Origin: Rhabdophis nuchalis
Lineage: Eukaryota > Chordata > Lepidosauria > Squamata > Natricidae
Length of the DNA: 64,000 nt
Reading direction: 5' to 3'
Assembly: GCA_039707465.1 (NCBI GenBank)
Contig: CM077648.1
Coordinates: 16,757,119-16,821,118 of the forward strand
Position 1 is the stretch's first letter; every line of letters starts with the position of its first letter. The translations under genes were made by a program, and so were the position numbers. Shown here piece by piece: positions 10,736 to 21,434 of the stretch. Under the pieces are notes generated by a model. It was not told the origin of the DNA. It was given only the letters and a program-made list of their open reading frames with translations, and did no database searches.

Positions 10736-10799
10736 GCCATACGTAGATTTTTATTACTAAATCATTACATCCTTTCTTCTTCTGTCCTTCCTGCAATTC

Positions 10800-11440
10800 A
10801 AACATGCTCTCTACATGGGGCTTCCCTTGAGGTGCACTCGAAAGCTACAGCTAGTCCAAAACGCAGCCGCGCGGGTAATTACGGGAGCCACCAGATGCTC
10901 CCACATAACACTGATCCTGCGTGAGCTGCATTGGCTTCCTGTGGCCTTTCGGGTGCGCTTCAAGGTTCTGACGACCATCTTTAAAGCGCTCCATGGCTCG
11001 GGGCCTAGTTATATGCGAGACCGCCTCCTGCCCCATACATCCCTTAGACCGATACGCTCCCACAGAGAGGGCCTTCTCAGGGTGCCGTCGGCTGACAATG
11101 CTAACTGTCGACACCCAGGGGAAGAGCCTTCTCTGTGGCGGGGCCAGCCCTTTGGAACGACCTACCCCCTGAATTACGCACCATCACCGACCTCCGCCTC
11201 TTCTGCCAATGTCTAAAGACATACCTTTTCCAACAAGCCGGCCTAGCCTAACCTCCCTCGGGGACTTTTAGAAAGTTTTAAATTGGGTATTTTAATAATT
11301 TGGTTATCAGGATAATTTAATATATATTTTAAATTATGTATTTATTTTTTGTACTTTTGTATATTTTTAAATTTCCTGTGCGCCGCCCTGGGTCCTCTGT
11401 GGAGAAGGGCGGGATATAAATATAAATAAATAAATAAAAA
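10800..11440 (+). mobile_element. L2-type LINE 3' end (reverse transcriptase C-terminus)
   Basis: The translation carries the L2-clade C-terminal signature: RLRVQ-like start, LILRELHWLPVAFRVRFKVL, FKALHGSGPSYMRDRLLPHT, with frame breaks further on. The 3' UTR has GCGCCGCCCTGGGTCCTCTG and ends in AATAAATAAATAAA. It is 5'-truncated and dead. Confidence 0.8.
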
Positions 11441-12024
11441 ATAAATTTAAAAAATGGAATTTTTACTTGTCACTTAATAAAAAGTGACTCTGATCAAAAA
11501 AAAACATGGAATCTTCAGCACCTCAACTAAAAAACTCAAATAATCAATATTGTAAATTGAGGTCTCTGTATTATTATTATTTTTTTGAAAAGTAGTACGC
11601 AATGCTTTTAAACTTCACCTTACTACTTCATCCTTTCTCCAATGCATTTGGATATAAAATGTTAGTTTTCTGTAATATTGCTCCTAGTAATAATAATGTA
11701 AGACTAGATTTTCAATAATGACTTTATTTTAACCATATTTTTTTTCATACAATTTGCCTAGCTGCTTTTTTAATTTTAATTGTTCTACTGTAGGCCACGT
11801 TTAATTATTTATAGCAATTCGTTGCCATTTTCTTTATAGTTCACACCATGGTTACTTACTGCTTCACTTTTAACAAGCAGTTTTCTCTAAGACAAATCCA
11901 TTCTTTGACACGCATAATTTCCATATGCTGATGTGAGAAACTTCGGTTATGATGTAGAATCATTAGACCACTGAAATAAAATCAATCTGTGATCTAAATC
12001 CATTTGTTCTGTGTCCACACAGGT

Positions 12025-12026
<2 letters not shown>
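11441..12026. other. AT-rich DNA without recognised features
   Basis: Low-complexity AT-rich sequence between an L2 tail and a CA microsatellite. Confidence 0.45.

Positions 12027-12071
<45 letters not shown>
12027..12071. repeat. (CA)n microsatellite
   Basis: About 45 bp of uninterrupted CA repeats. Confidence 0.95.
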
Positions 12072-12073
<2 letters not shown>

Positions 12074-12104
12074 GTGAACATAGATTTTACTTGTCTCCTG
12101 AAGT

Positions 12105-12508
12105 TTAGTTTAGTTTAGTTGATTTGACTATAACAAAAGGGACCCAGGGCGGCGCACAGGAAATTAATATAAAATACAAATATACAAAATACATAATAAA
12201 TATCCTAAAACCAAAATTAAACTAGAAAGCCCTGTGCTAAAATATTATTTAAAATCCCTCTGATTAAAACTTTGGTAATCTAAAATTCAGTCATTTATAG
12301 AATGGTTCACGCTAGGCCGGCTTGATGGAAAAAGTGCATCTTTAGGCGCTGGCGGAAAAGGCGGAGGTCCGAGGTGGTACGGAGTTCAGGAAGCAGGTCG
12401 TTCCAGAGGGTTGGGCCCACCACAGAGAAGGCCCTTCCCCTGGGGGTCGCCAACCGGCATTGCCTGGCCGACGGCACCTGGAGAAGGCCCTCTCTATGAG
12501 AGCGAGTT
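12105..12508 (-). mobile_element. L2-type LINE 3' end
   Basis: On the minus strand it encodes the final part of the L2 reverse-transcriptase polyprotein (RSHREGLLQVPSARQCRLAT; TLWNDLLPELRTTSDLRLFR). The GCGCCGCCCTGGGTCCC-type 3' UTR and an A-rich tail follow, on the left. It is 5'-truncated. Confidence 0.8.
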
Positions 12509-13010
12509 GCATTCGTTCCTCCAAAACTTGAAGTTTTTAAGAAGGAATTGGACAACTATTTGTCTGAAATGGTATAAGGCCGTGATGGCAAACCTATGGC
12601 ATATATGTCACAGGTGGCATGCAGAGCCCTGTCTGCAGCCATGCAAACGGTCACCCCAGCTTAGCTGTACCATGCAAACCCCTGCGCCTCTGGCTGGCCA
12701 GCTGTTTTTTGGGGCTCTGCGCATGCACAGGAAGCGGGGTGCATGTGAGAGATGCGCATGCATGGAGCAGGGGACACAGGGTTGTGTGTGCCTGCATGGG
12801 GGTGGGGCGTACGGGGGGGTTGTATGTGCATGTGTGGCGGGGTGCACGCATTGCATTATGGATGAATGCGCACACGCATTCGGCACTCAGTGACATAAAG
12901 GTTAGCCATCACGGGTATAGGGTTTCCTGCTTGAGCATGGGGTTGGATCACAAGACTTCTGAAGTCCCTTCCAAAGATCACTCTGTTATTTTGTTATTCT
13001 TACACATATT
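12509..13010 (+). mobile_element. CR1 LINE 3' end, split by a hAT element
   Basis: The last CR1 codons (EVFKKELDNYLSEMV-like) lie at 12509-12578. They resume after the hAT insertion as GGGTTTCCTGCTTGAGCATG, TTGGATCACAAGACTTCTGA and a TTATTCTTAC tail. This is the usual CR1 3' terminus. Confidence 0.75.
12579..12913. mobile_element. Non-autonomous hAT, family B, inside CR1
   Basis: Ends CGTGATGGCAAACCTATGG and GGTTAGCCATCACG. The flanks are GGTATAAG (12571-12578) and GGTATAGG (12914-12921), an 8-bp duplication with one mismatch. The CR1 sequence is continuous across it, which gives the relative age: CR1 first, hAT second. Confidence 0.88.
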
Positions 13011-13152
13011 CTTAGAGAAGCATTATGCTTCCTTGGCGCCACAATGTCTTATGGGACTTGTGGAATTCTTTTATTTATTCTCTGCTTCTCACTGGTGGCT
13101 TTGTTTTATGTATTTCTTCTCATTCTCTCATTCTGTGTATCCATACGCATAC

Positions 13153-13443
13153 CGGGGTGAAATCCAGCATGTTCTGATGAACTGGTAGCTGAAATTTTGA
13201 TCAGTTCAGAGATCCGGTAGCGGATGTTTTAAGTAGTTTGGAGAATTGGCAAATGCCACCTCTGGCTGGCCCCAGAGTGGGGTGGGAATGGAGATTTTGC
13301 AGTGTCTTTCCCCTTGAGTGGGGTGGGAAAGGAGATTTTGCAGTATCCTTTCCCTGCCACGTCCACCAAGCCACGCCCACCAAGCCACACCACACCCACC
13401 ATGCCACGCAACCCATAGTAAAAAAATTTGAATTTCATCTCTG
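13153..13443. mobile_element. Non-autonomous hAT, family A
   Basis: It runs from GGGGTGAAATCCAGCATGTT to AAAAATTTGAATTTCATCTCTG. The flanks are ACGCATAC and ATGCATAC, 8 bp with one mismatch. The interior motif CTTTCCCCTTGAGTGGGGTG is shared with copies at 41.7, 45.8, 48.0, 57.4 and 62.5 kb. Confidence 0.88.
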
Positions 13444-13451
13444 ATGCATAC

Positions 13452-14021
13452 ATCTATACAAAGTCACATTAAGGATGCTTTGGGCATCTTGGAAGATACA
13501 GATCTTATTCTTTTGTTCTTTTTAGTCCACTTCTAGTTTGGGTGTTGTGCCTTCTGGTTTGTTTCTGATAGTGTTCAAAGTTTCACCAGGCCCGTTTTAT
13601 GCTTCAAGAGCTCCTTCCTTAGGGTGGATCCAAGTCACAGTGTTAAAATGCCAGACTATAGAATGCAGCCCTTGGAAAATAATTGCTAAATACGATACGT
13701 TAGTGTTACTGCACGCTATTTTATTTGACCTTGCAAAGAATGAACTTTGTGTTTGTGTCTCCTTGTCATTTTGCTTGCCTTTTATTTCTCTTTGAGGTCA
13801 CAGCAGATACAATTTGTTATTCAAATTAGTACAGGAATAGTATTTTTAAATTATTAATTTCCGTGACGGTATGTACAGTTTAGTCACTGCCTGGATTGTG
13901 ATATGCTTGACACTGTCCTGTTCCACAACATGCTTTTGTTAAAAGGGTTGATTGGTTTGATGTTGATTATGGGGATTAAATCCTACTAAACTATTGCTCA
14001 TTCTGTGCAATTGGCCTCATT
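13452..14021. other. No recognisable feature
   Basis: Sequence of mixed composition with no defined element ends or coding signal. Confidence 0.4.
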
Positions 14022-14262
14022 TGCAATAGCAATAGCACTTAGACTTATATACCGCTTCACAATGCTTTTACAGCCCTCTCTAAGCAGTTTACAGAGTCAG
14101 CCTATTGCCCCCAACGATCTGGCTCCTCATTTTACTGACCTCAGAAGGATGGAAGGCTGAGTCAACCTTGAGCCAGTGAGAATGGAACTGCTGAACTGCT
14201 GACAGTGGGCAGTCAGCAGAAGTAGCCTGCAGTACTGCATTCTAACCATTGTATCACTCAAT
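14022..14262 (-). mobile_element. tRNA-derived SINE with CR1/L2-like tail
   Basis: The tail GCAATAGCAATAGCACTTAG is at the left and a degenerate head at the right. It lies about 110 bp from a copy in the opposite orientation. Confidence 0.82.
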
Positions 14263-14370
14263 AAGAATCTTTCTTAGTTTCCTCTGTTTTTTTGTGAATC
14301 CTCATCAACTCTTCAAACATTCATTGTTTCATTCAGAACTATGATGTGCAATTCCAAAAACTGATTTGTA

Positions 14371-14600
14371 ATCTGGTGGTGCAGAGATTAGGGTGCAGTA
14401 TTGCAGACAAACTCTGTCCACAGCTTAGAAGTCGATCCCAACAACACTCAAGGTTGATTCAGCCTTCCATCCTTCTGAGGTTGTTAAAATCAGGAGCCAG
14501 ATTGTCGAGGGCAATAGGCTGACCTTGTATTCTGCCCAGCGAGTGCTTTAAAGCACTGTGAAGCAGTATATAAGTCTAAGTGCTATTGCTGTTGCTATTT
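14371..14600 (+). mobile_element. tRNA-derived SINE with CR1/L2-like tail
   Basis: Plus-strand copy: the head TGGTGGTGCAGAGATTAGGG leads to the tail TATAAGTCTAAGTGCTATTG. With 14022-14262 it forms a tail-out inverted SINE pair. Confidence 0.82.
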
Positions 14601-14723
14601 TTAACTATGGAAAACAAAAATGGCACATTTTTACAGGTCCTTAATCAAGTTCTTCATATTTCTTTGGTCAAAACTTGTAATTGAGTATCAGAGGAGATAT
14701 GAAGAGCTTGCAATCACCTAGTA

Positions 14724-15024
14724 CCGTGATAGCAAACCTATGGCCCCTGGGCTGAAAGTGGCACGAAGAACCATCTCTCCAGGCACACGAGCCATCGCCC
14801 GTTGCTCTTCCAGGTTCCAGCACGCTGACCAGCAGGACTTTGTGTGCGCATGCGCGCCACAAACCAGAAGACCAGGTGGCCGGGGTGCATGCATGCATTG
14901 GAAACGAATATCATCTTCCCAGCGCATGCATGAACACCGGGCGGCTGCTCTTCCGGTTTCCAGTGTGTGCACATACGCGCACCCCCGTTATGGCACTCGA
15001 TGTTAAAAAGGTTCGCCAACACTG
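14724..15024. mobile_element. Non-autonomous hAT, family B
   Basis: Ends CCGTGATAGCAAACCTATGG and AAAGGTTCGCCAACACTG, flanked by a perfect 8-bp duplication ACCTAGTA (14716-14723, 15025-15032). Confidence 0.9.
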
Positions 15025-15032
15025 ACCTAGTA

Positions 15033-16049
15033 AATGGAACCATTCATGGTTTGGTTTGCTTAAAAACTTAACTACATGTTTGATGTTTTGCTATGATTGA
15101 GTGGAAGAAGCGAACAATAACAACGAAGCAGAAGGGAAGATTAATTTCATTCGGCTTGTGGAACTCATCTTAAAAATTCAGATACCTTTCTTCAGCCTTC
15201 AACTGCAATTCTTCAGGATGAATTTGGTCCCTTGAAAACTCAGCTTCACTTGAATTAAAACATCCTTCTATCCAATTTCATGGCCACCTGTCAGGACGCC
15301 CTGAGTGCATCGAGAGAGTTTGACAACCATATATTTTTGTACATGTCTGCACTTGTACTCATGCTGACTCAATTTGGAAACACTTCTGGTTATTCTGCAG
15401 TGGATCTACTGCTTATATTCCATAAGCTTCTGTTGAATATAAAATTGGGACTTTACATTGATATAGTATTTTAATTATGTTTAGTTGCATACTGCATTTT
15501 GCCACTGTTTGTTTTATCTGCCTTACAGTGTTTGCCTTCCTAAGCGTTTTATGCCAGTGCGTGATGCACATCAATAAAAAAGTACTTACCATTTAGGGAA
15601 AAAACGAAAGCAGATTTTATTTGAGACTTTATCCTGCTTTCAAGATATAGATAATTGTAACACAGAAGCAAACAATTTCCTTTGATTTCTTCTTGATTTC
15701 TTCTCCATAGAATTTATTGGACCTAGATTTCCGGCACTGTGAAAAAAGAAACAAAAAAACCCACACTATAATTCTCTTTTACAAATACCCATATTACTTC
15801 TTCTCACAGTCCTCCCATATTTTACCGTAACGGCATATCACGAAGTGTGTGAAAATGGATTGTAAATCAGGAAATGCTGCGTTAAAGCATCGACTTGAAA
15901 ATTCTTGGGAGTGCTTAGAACAGGTTTACAAATAAACATAAACATACAGGTTTGGGAAGCTTGCTGGAAAGTCCATGAAATACATTTTGAAAAAAATTGT
16001 GTACCAGTAATAATTTTGTAAACATCTGTTTGAATTTGCATTCAAATTT
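15033..16049. other. No recognisable feature
   Basis: AT-rich sequence. A frame near 15280-15474 and others are too short and composition-driven to call. Confidence 0.4.
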
Positions 16050-16210
16050 TATAGAACCACGATGGTGAACCTATGGCACGCGTGGCACAGGTGGCACACA
16101 GAGCTCTCTGTGGGCATGCGAGTTGTCACCCCAGCTCAGCTCCACCGTGCATGCGCATGCACCCTCCGCCAGCCAGCTGGTTTTCAGGTCTCTGCACGCG
16201 GGATGGGGCA

Positions 16211-16527
16211 TGTTGAGTCCTCGACCTGCGACCGGTCCTCGACTTACGACCGGCCGCAGGTCCTTGACTCCCGCTCAAATAGCCCGGCAACAGCCAGTCG
16301 CGCCTGATTGGCTAAGACGCGGCTGGCTGAGCCTAGGTTGCTGGGCGGTTTGATTGGTTCCCTGCCTGACAGCTACAATATAAATAGCTGTCAGGCAGGG
16401 GATTCCCTGTCTACTGTGCATTCCTACTTGTAACTAGTTACTCTGCAGTTTTGCTTGTTCAGCCAAATAAACGGCTATCTTGTTTGAATCCTACCAGTCT
16501 GGAATCCCTCTTTCCGAAGTTCTATCA
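16211..16527 (+). mobile_element. Solo LTR of a gypsy-type element (317 bp)
   Basis: TGTTGAGTCC...TTCTATCA, with TG...CA ends and a perfect 5-bp duplication GGGCA (16206-16210, 16528-16532). It contains an ATTGG (inverted CCAAT) box, TATAAAT at 16379-16385, and AATAAA near 16466. It aligns with the LTR at 43705-43961, which is followed by a gypsy-like TGGCGACGAGGA leader. Confidence 0.88.
16291..16400 (+). promoter_or_regulatory. LTR promoter with two inverted repeats around CCAAT and TATA boxes
   Basis: Inverted repeat 1: 16291-16304 and 16316-16329, 12 of 14 positions complementary, with TGATTGGCTAA in the loop. Inverted repeat 2: CCCTGCCTGACAGCT (16360-16374) and AGCTGTCAGGCAGGG (16386-16400), a perfect 15 bp, with ACAATATAAAT in the loop. 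The homologous LTR at 43.7 kb keeps both structures with changed but still paired bases. Confidence 0.75.
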
Positions 16528-17049
16528 GGGCACATGCAGGAAATGCATGCTCATGCATGGGGGGGGGGGGTGTCACATGGGCATGCACACTGGGAAGAAC
16601 AGTGTGGCGGTGCAGTGCACCCCCCTCCATCCTGTTGTTAGTCCCAGGAGGCTGCAGAGAGGCCTACTAGGCCCAAAAAAGTGCACAGGGGTGTTGCACA
16701 TGCATGTGGGGGGAGTGTGGGGGGTGTTGAACATGGGGGGTGTCACATGCGCATTGCATTATGGGTATGTGCATGTGAGTTGTAGCACGCGTGCGTGCTT
16801 TTGGCACACAACAACAAAAAGTTTAGCTATCACTGTTATAGAACATAATACAGTGTTGATGAAAAACTTGAAACTAAAGGGATGATCCATTAATTAATGA
16901 TTTCATTGAAAGTCAACCGTTTTTTTTTTTTGCTGTGTTCTTCAGTTTTTAAAAAAAATCAGAATTAAAAAAAATCCAACAACACAGTTTTGATGGTGGT
17001 GATGACACAGTCATGATGAGTGACTAAAAAAAAAAACAGATTATAATAA

Positions 17050-17716
17050 CAACTATTTCCCATTAATTTTGGGTGAGGAAAAAAAATAGCCCTTTGTATT
17101 ATTGCTGTCTTTTTTCACTGTGGGCCATTGGCTCAATGCAGTGAATTTGGGACAAAAATCTTTTCTTAAAATCAATTCCATATAGAAATCTGTTCTGTCC
17201 CCGGCCTGTGAACAGTCCAGAACACAGGTTTGGCTGTTTGCCATTGTTTAATTAACAAGATAACGAGTCCTTTGGCTGAGAGCCCAGACAAATCACGTTA
17301 GCTCTGCAGCGACCTTTCACACAGTTATTCCAAACGAACAGACATGACTGGAATTCACAGATAGACTTTCTTGGCTACTAATTCCGAACGGTTGTTTCCT
17401 GCAAATGTCCCCTCCCATTGCCTCACCTATACGCTCTCTTGGGAGGGGCTACTCAACATCCACCTGGTGCATAATCACCATCTGTGAGCCTGCCTACGAC
17501 GTAATTGCTGCCTCCACCTCTCAGCTCTGCTCACTCTTGCATCATGGACAAACTGCCTTTGATCCTCCCCACTACTCCAAGACCCAGGTGACTCCTGGTG
17601 GCTAACCAGCCTCTGGTTCCTGCTCTGACTCTGAACATCCCCCAGAGTCTTCCTTGGCTTCCAGGGGAGACTCGTATGGTTCCTCACTAGAAGAGTCCAT
17701 CAGCAGCTCAGCTGGT
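17050..17716 (-). mobile_element. Degenerate LTR, minus strand
   Basis: Read on the minus strand from TGGGACCAGCTGAGCTG (right end, following ATAAC). An acidic frame follows: PAELLMDSSSEEPYESPLEA, then EDSGGCSESEQEPEAG and a stop. This parallels the acidic frame of the TGTTGTGGCCC LTRs. The left boundary is uncertain and no matching duplication was found. Confidence 0.5.
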
Positions 17717-17719
17717 CCC

Positions 17720-18260
17720 AGTTATGATCAAATTTCAGAAAAGTTCGTTTATTTTCTGGGTTACCAAAGGTGTATAAGTTGATGCAACATGGATTCAGCT
17801 CCTGTTGTTAGCTTGATGGCCAGTTATTGCAAAACACTTGAAAATTGAAAACAGAAAATATCCGAATGTCTCTCTCACTCTCTTTCTATCTCTTTCTGTC
17901 CCCCCACCCCCATATTTATCAAAATATTTTTTTAACTTTACTTATTTTTAAATTGTTCTTATTCTTCTTTCTGGTTTATTTTGCTTTTAAACTTTCTTTT
18001 AGTTTATAAGTCTTTATCTCGATCTCTTCATTTTTCAATAAGGAAAAAAAAATCAATAAAAGATGGAAGCAATAAGATTTTGCCACAGGAAGAGCCCAGT
18101 TCAGAGCTTCTGTTTGCTTTCCAATGCAACTGCAGAACACCACAGATATAATTTGGAGGAAATGTCATTCCCATGGGACTGATAACCATTGTAAATATAA
18201 TTTCAGTGGTAGTAATGATGTCTTTTTGGGTGTTATCAGCGTAGTAGTAACAAGTATCAG
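17720..18260. other. No recognisable feature
   Basis: AT-rich and pyrimidine-rich sequence, no defined element. Confidence 0.4.
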
Positions 18261-18261
18261 A

Positions 18262-18556
18262 ATGACCACCTCTGCTCCTTCCGCCAGAAACTCAAAACTC
18301 ACCTGTTCCATCTAGCCGGCTTGGCCTAACTTCATGCTTCTCGCCCCAGTCTGTAATTTTAAATTATTTTATTCGATTTTATGGGTCTAGTTTTAAGTTT
18401 TATAAATTTGTACAGAAAACTATTTAATTTGATTTTAACTTTGTATGTATTGTTATGGTTTTAGTAGTTTTAATTTTTACCTGTACACCGCCCCGAGTCC
18501 CTTCGGGGAGAGGGGGCGGTCTAAAAATCTAATAAAATAAAATACATAAATAAATA
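18262..18556 (+). mobile_element. L2-type LINE 3' end
   Basis: The last coding residues resemble the L2 terminus (APSARNSKLTCSI, then a frame break to the LAGLA-like end). The 3' UTR has ACACCGCCCCGAGTCCCTTC and an AATAAAATAAAA tail. Confidence 0.75.
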
Positions 18557-18619
18557 AGTATTCCTAATTCCTGGAGTCTGAAGAACAATAGCAAAAGCCT
18601 AATGCCTTAAATAAATATA

Positions 18620-18922
18620 GGTAGCTGTTGACTTACAACAATAGAGTCCAAAATTTATGTTGATAAGTGAGACATTTGTTAAGTGAGCTTTGCCCGATTT
18701 TATGACCTTTCTTACCACAGTTGTGAAGTGAATCACAGCAGTTGTTAAGTTAGTAACATGGTTGTTAAATAAATCTGGGTTACCAACTTATGAACTTTAG
18801 TGATTCTCTTAACAACTATGGCAAGAAAATTCGTAGAACGGGGCAAAACCTGCTTAACAAATATCTCACTTAACAACAGAAATTTTGGGCTCAATTGAGT
18901 TCGTAAGTCAAGGATTACATGT
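18620..18922. mobile_element. CAGGTAGTCCTC-family DNA element, internally deleted
   Basis: Ends GGTAGCTGTTGACTTACAAC and TTCGTAAGTCAAGGATTACATG are inverted repeats. The family interior (GTTAAGTGAGCTTTGCCCGA) is present. It is shorter than the 386-bp copy at 175-560. Confidence 0.65.
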
Positions 18923-19324
18923 ATTTCATATGTCATATTAACAGTATGTATACAAACTAAAACAAGTGAGATTTAAAGTATGTTTTTGCTGGCTTAGATA
19001 GAAAGCACCCCCGAAAAATGGCTAGTCTTTGACTTGTGACCACAATTGAACCAAGCATTGATGTTGCTAAGTGAGAAATTTGTTAAGTGAGGTTTCCCCC
19101 CCCTCCCATTTTATGAACTTTCTTGCCACCTTTGTTAAGTGAGTCACTGCAGCTGTTAAATTAGTAACCCAGTTGTTAAGTGAATCTGGCTTTCCCATTG
19201 ACTTTGCTTGTGTGAAGGTTGCAGAAGGTGTTTGCATGACTCCAAGACACTGCAACCGTCATAAATATGAACTAGTTGCTAAACGGCTGAGTTTTGATCA
19301 CATAACCTTGGGGAGGCTGCAAGA

Positions 19325-19561
19325 TGGGTGGGTTGCTACTGGGATTACTGTGTGTGCATTTACACCTAAAAAGGTCTGCTCATGTGCAGGACATTAGAAA
19401 AGGGGAGAAAACCACATTTCCACAATGGAGATTGCTCTGTGCATGCACAGAATCAAAAATCAAGATGGCGCCGCCAACAATAGAACCGATTCGGGTGCGT
19501 GGGCGGCTGAGTTACTACCTACTTGGCTGAACTGGTCTGAACTGGTCTGAACCCACCTCTG
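19325..19561. mobile_element. Non-autonomous hAT, GGTGGGTT...CCCACCTCTG type
   Basis: Ends TGGGTGGGTTGCTACTGGG and CTGAACCCACCTCTG. Flanks CTGCAAGA and CTACAAGT agree at 6 of 8 positions. A small CTGAACTGGT tandem lies near the right end. Confidence 0.72.
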
Positions 19562-19570
19562 CTACAAGTG

Positions 19571-20149
19571 CGGCCGCGCGGGGGATCTTGGGGGCCTCAA
19601 GACACTCCCATGTAACACCTCTCCTGCGCGAGCTTCACTGGCTGCCTGTGGCTTTCCGGGTGCGCTTCAAGGTGCTAGTAACCACCTTTAAAGCGCTCCA
19701 TGGCATGGGACCTGGTTATTTGCAGGACCGCCTCCTACCACATACCTCCCTTCGACTTGTTCGCTCCCACATAGAGGGCCTCCTCAGGGTACCGTCGGCC
19801 GGGCAATGCCGGCTGGCAACTCCCAGGGGGAGAGCCTTCTCTATGGCAGCCCCCACCCTCTGGAACGACCTCCCCCCCAATCCTACGTACAACCACGGAC
19901 CTGCGCCTCTTCCGCCGGGCATTAAAAACGCATCTATTTCATGCGGCCGGCCTGGCGTAGTTTTTAAATTTGGCTTTTAAATAGGGGTTTTTATTGTGAT
20001 TTTAGTACAGGCGTTTAGTTTAATTTATTTTTAAGATGTTTTATGGTATTTGTTGTTTGTTGTTGTTTTTATCAGTGCCTGTTCACCGTCCTGAGTCCCG
20101 CAAGGGAGATAGGGCGGTATATAAATACGAATAAAACTAAACTAAAAAC
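19571..20149 (+). mobile_element. L2-type LINE 3' end
   Basis: One frame reads MGASRHSHVTPLLRELHWLP, FKALHGMGPGYLQDRLLPHT, then a frame change after TLWNDLPPN. The 3' UTR has CACCGTCCTGAGTCCCGCAA. An AAGTG duplication (19566-19570 and about 20150-20154) flanks it. Confidence 0.82.
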
Positions 20150-20232
20150 TAAGTGTGAAAAATAGTCTTAAGTCACTTTTTTCAGTGCTCTTGTAGCTTC
20201 AAACAGTGACTAAATGAACTGTTGCTCTACCT

Positions 20233-20635
20233 GTAGAAAGCCAAAGGAAATTTTTATAATTCAAACAGGTAACACTTCAGCTGCAAGTTTCAAGATGCAA
20301 TTAGATGTACCCAGAAAGTTCTTTATGGTATAATGCCTGGTTATCTGTCTTCCATATTTCTGCCTGCTCTGTGCAATGAGGCAAAGTTGGCATGCTCCAT
20401 GTCCTGTCAATTAAACAGTTTCATCTGATGGGACTTAGGAAGCATGCCTTCTCTGTTGCACTGCCTACCACCTGAAACAGCACACCTGCTGAAATCCATC
20501 TGGCCCCAAAGTATATGTAAAGCTGCCTGTTCCCCAGGCTTTGGGCTAGAGTCAGTGATAGGTATTTTTCCCAGGCACCTGTTGTTCTTTTGTCAGAACT
20601 TTTAAATTATTTTAATATTACCTGTTGCCCAGAAA
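20233..20635. other. No recognisable feature
   Basis: Mixed sequence between two element clusters. Confidence 0.4.
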
Positions 20636-20643
20636 TGCTATAG

Positions 20644-21426
20644 ATGTGATGGCAAACCTATGGCATGCGTGCCACAGGCGGCATGCGGAGCCACATTTGC
20701 CGGCACGGCAGCCCTCAGTTCCAGCCAGTGGTGGGTTTCAAATTTTTTTAGAACCTCGTCTGTAAGTGTGGCTTGCTTTGTGGGAGTGGCTTGCCTGCCA
20801 TGTGACGGGGTAGGAGTAGCTTGCCGGCCATGTGACTGAGTGGGAGTGGCTTGGCAGTCATGTGAATGGGTAGATGTGGGCAACTTGTAAAATGTGGGGA
20901 AACTCACTTAACAACGCTCTTGCTTAGCAACCAAAATGTTGGCTCAGAAACTCTGGCATTTGAAGCACGCAAGTCTTAAAGCTGTCAAGTTACAAGACCC
21001 TTGCACCCCTAACCCTTTAGAAAAAAAAACCCCAGGGGTGTTCAAACTTGACAGCTTTAAGACTTGTGGACTTCAACTCCCAGAATTCCTCTTCTCGCTC
21101 TTCCTCTTGATGATGCGCGGAAGGGCGGGGGGAGGGAGCTGGAACCGATTCTAAACGGCACTGTAGATTTGTGGACCCTCTTCTATAGAAGAGGTTAGAA
21201 CTGGCAGGAACCCACCCCTGGCTCCAGCGCACATATGTGTGCTGGCCAGCTGATTTTCGGCTTTCCAGAGGGCTGGGGGAGGCCGTTTTCGCTCTCCCCA
21301 GGCTTCAGGAAAGCCTCTAGAGTCTGGGGAGGGAAAAAATTCACCTCCCACCTGTGGGTGTTGCTTGTGCATGGACAGGTGGATGGGCACACTAGAGTGC
21401 ATGCACACCAGTTTTAGCAATCACTG
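20644..21426. mobile_element. Non-autonomous hAT, family B, carrying a nested hAT
   Basis: Left end TGTGATGGCAAACCTATGGC, right end TTTTAGCAATCACTG. The flanks TGCTATAG and TGCTGGCG agree only partly, so the insertion is old or its ends are eroded. A second hAT-type element occupies 20726-21220. Confidence 0.72.
20726..21220. mobile_element. Non-autonomous hAT, CAGTGGTGGGTTTCAAA type, nested
   Basis: Ends CAGTGGTGGGTTTCAAATTT and GCAGGAACCCACCCCTG. Flanks GTTCCAGC (20718-20725) and GCTCCAGC (21221-21228) match at 7 of 8. The interior holds TAACAACGCTCTTGCTTAGC and a partial palindrome around CTTGACAGCTTTAAGACTTG. A sister copy lies at 29944-30400. Confidence 0.85.
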
Positions 21427-21434
21427 TGCTGGCG

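Larger units (their letters stand above)
16058..16836. mobile_element. Non-autonomous hAT, family B, carrying a solo LTR
   Basis: Starts CACGATGGTGAACCTATGGC and ends TTTAGCTATCACTGT. Perfect 8-bp duplication TATAGAAC (16050-16057 and 16837-16844). A 317-bp solo LTR was inserted later (16211-16527). Confidence 0.88.
19018..20232. mobile_element. CAGGTAGTCCTC-family DNA element split by hAT and L2
   Basis: Left part 19018-19324, right part about 20150-20232 ending GTTGCTCTACCTG. The break holds a hAT element with its own 8-bp duplication and then an L2 copy flanked by AAGTG. Removing both gives a continuous family member. This fixes the order of events at this site. Confidence 0.72.

Noticed and set aside
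12619..13188. 189-codon frame
   Set aside because: It spans a hAT element, a CR1 tail and the start of another hAT; it is a chance read-through.
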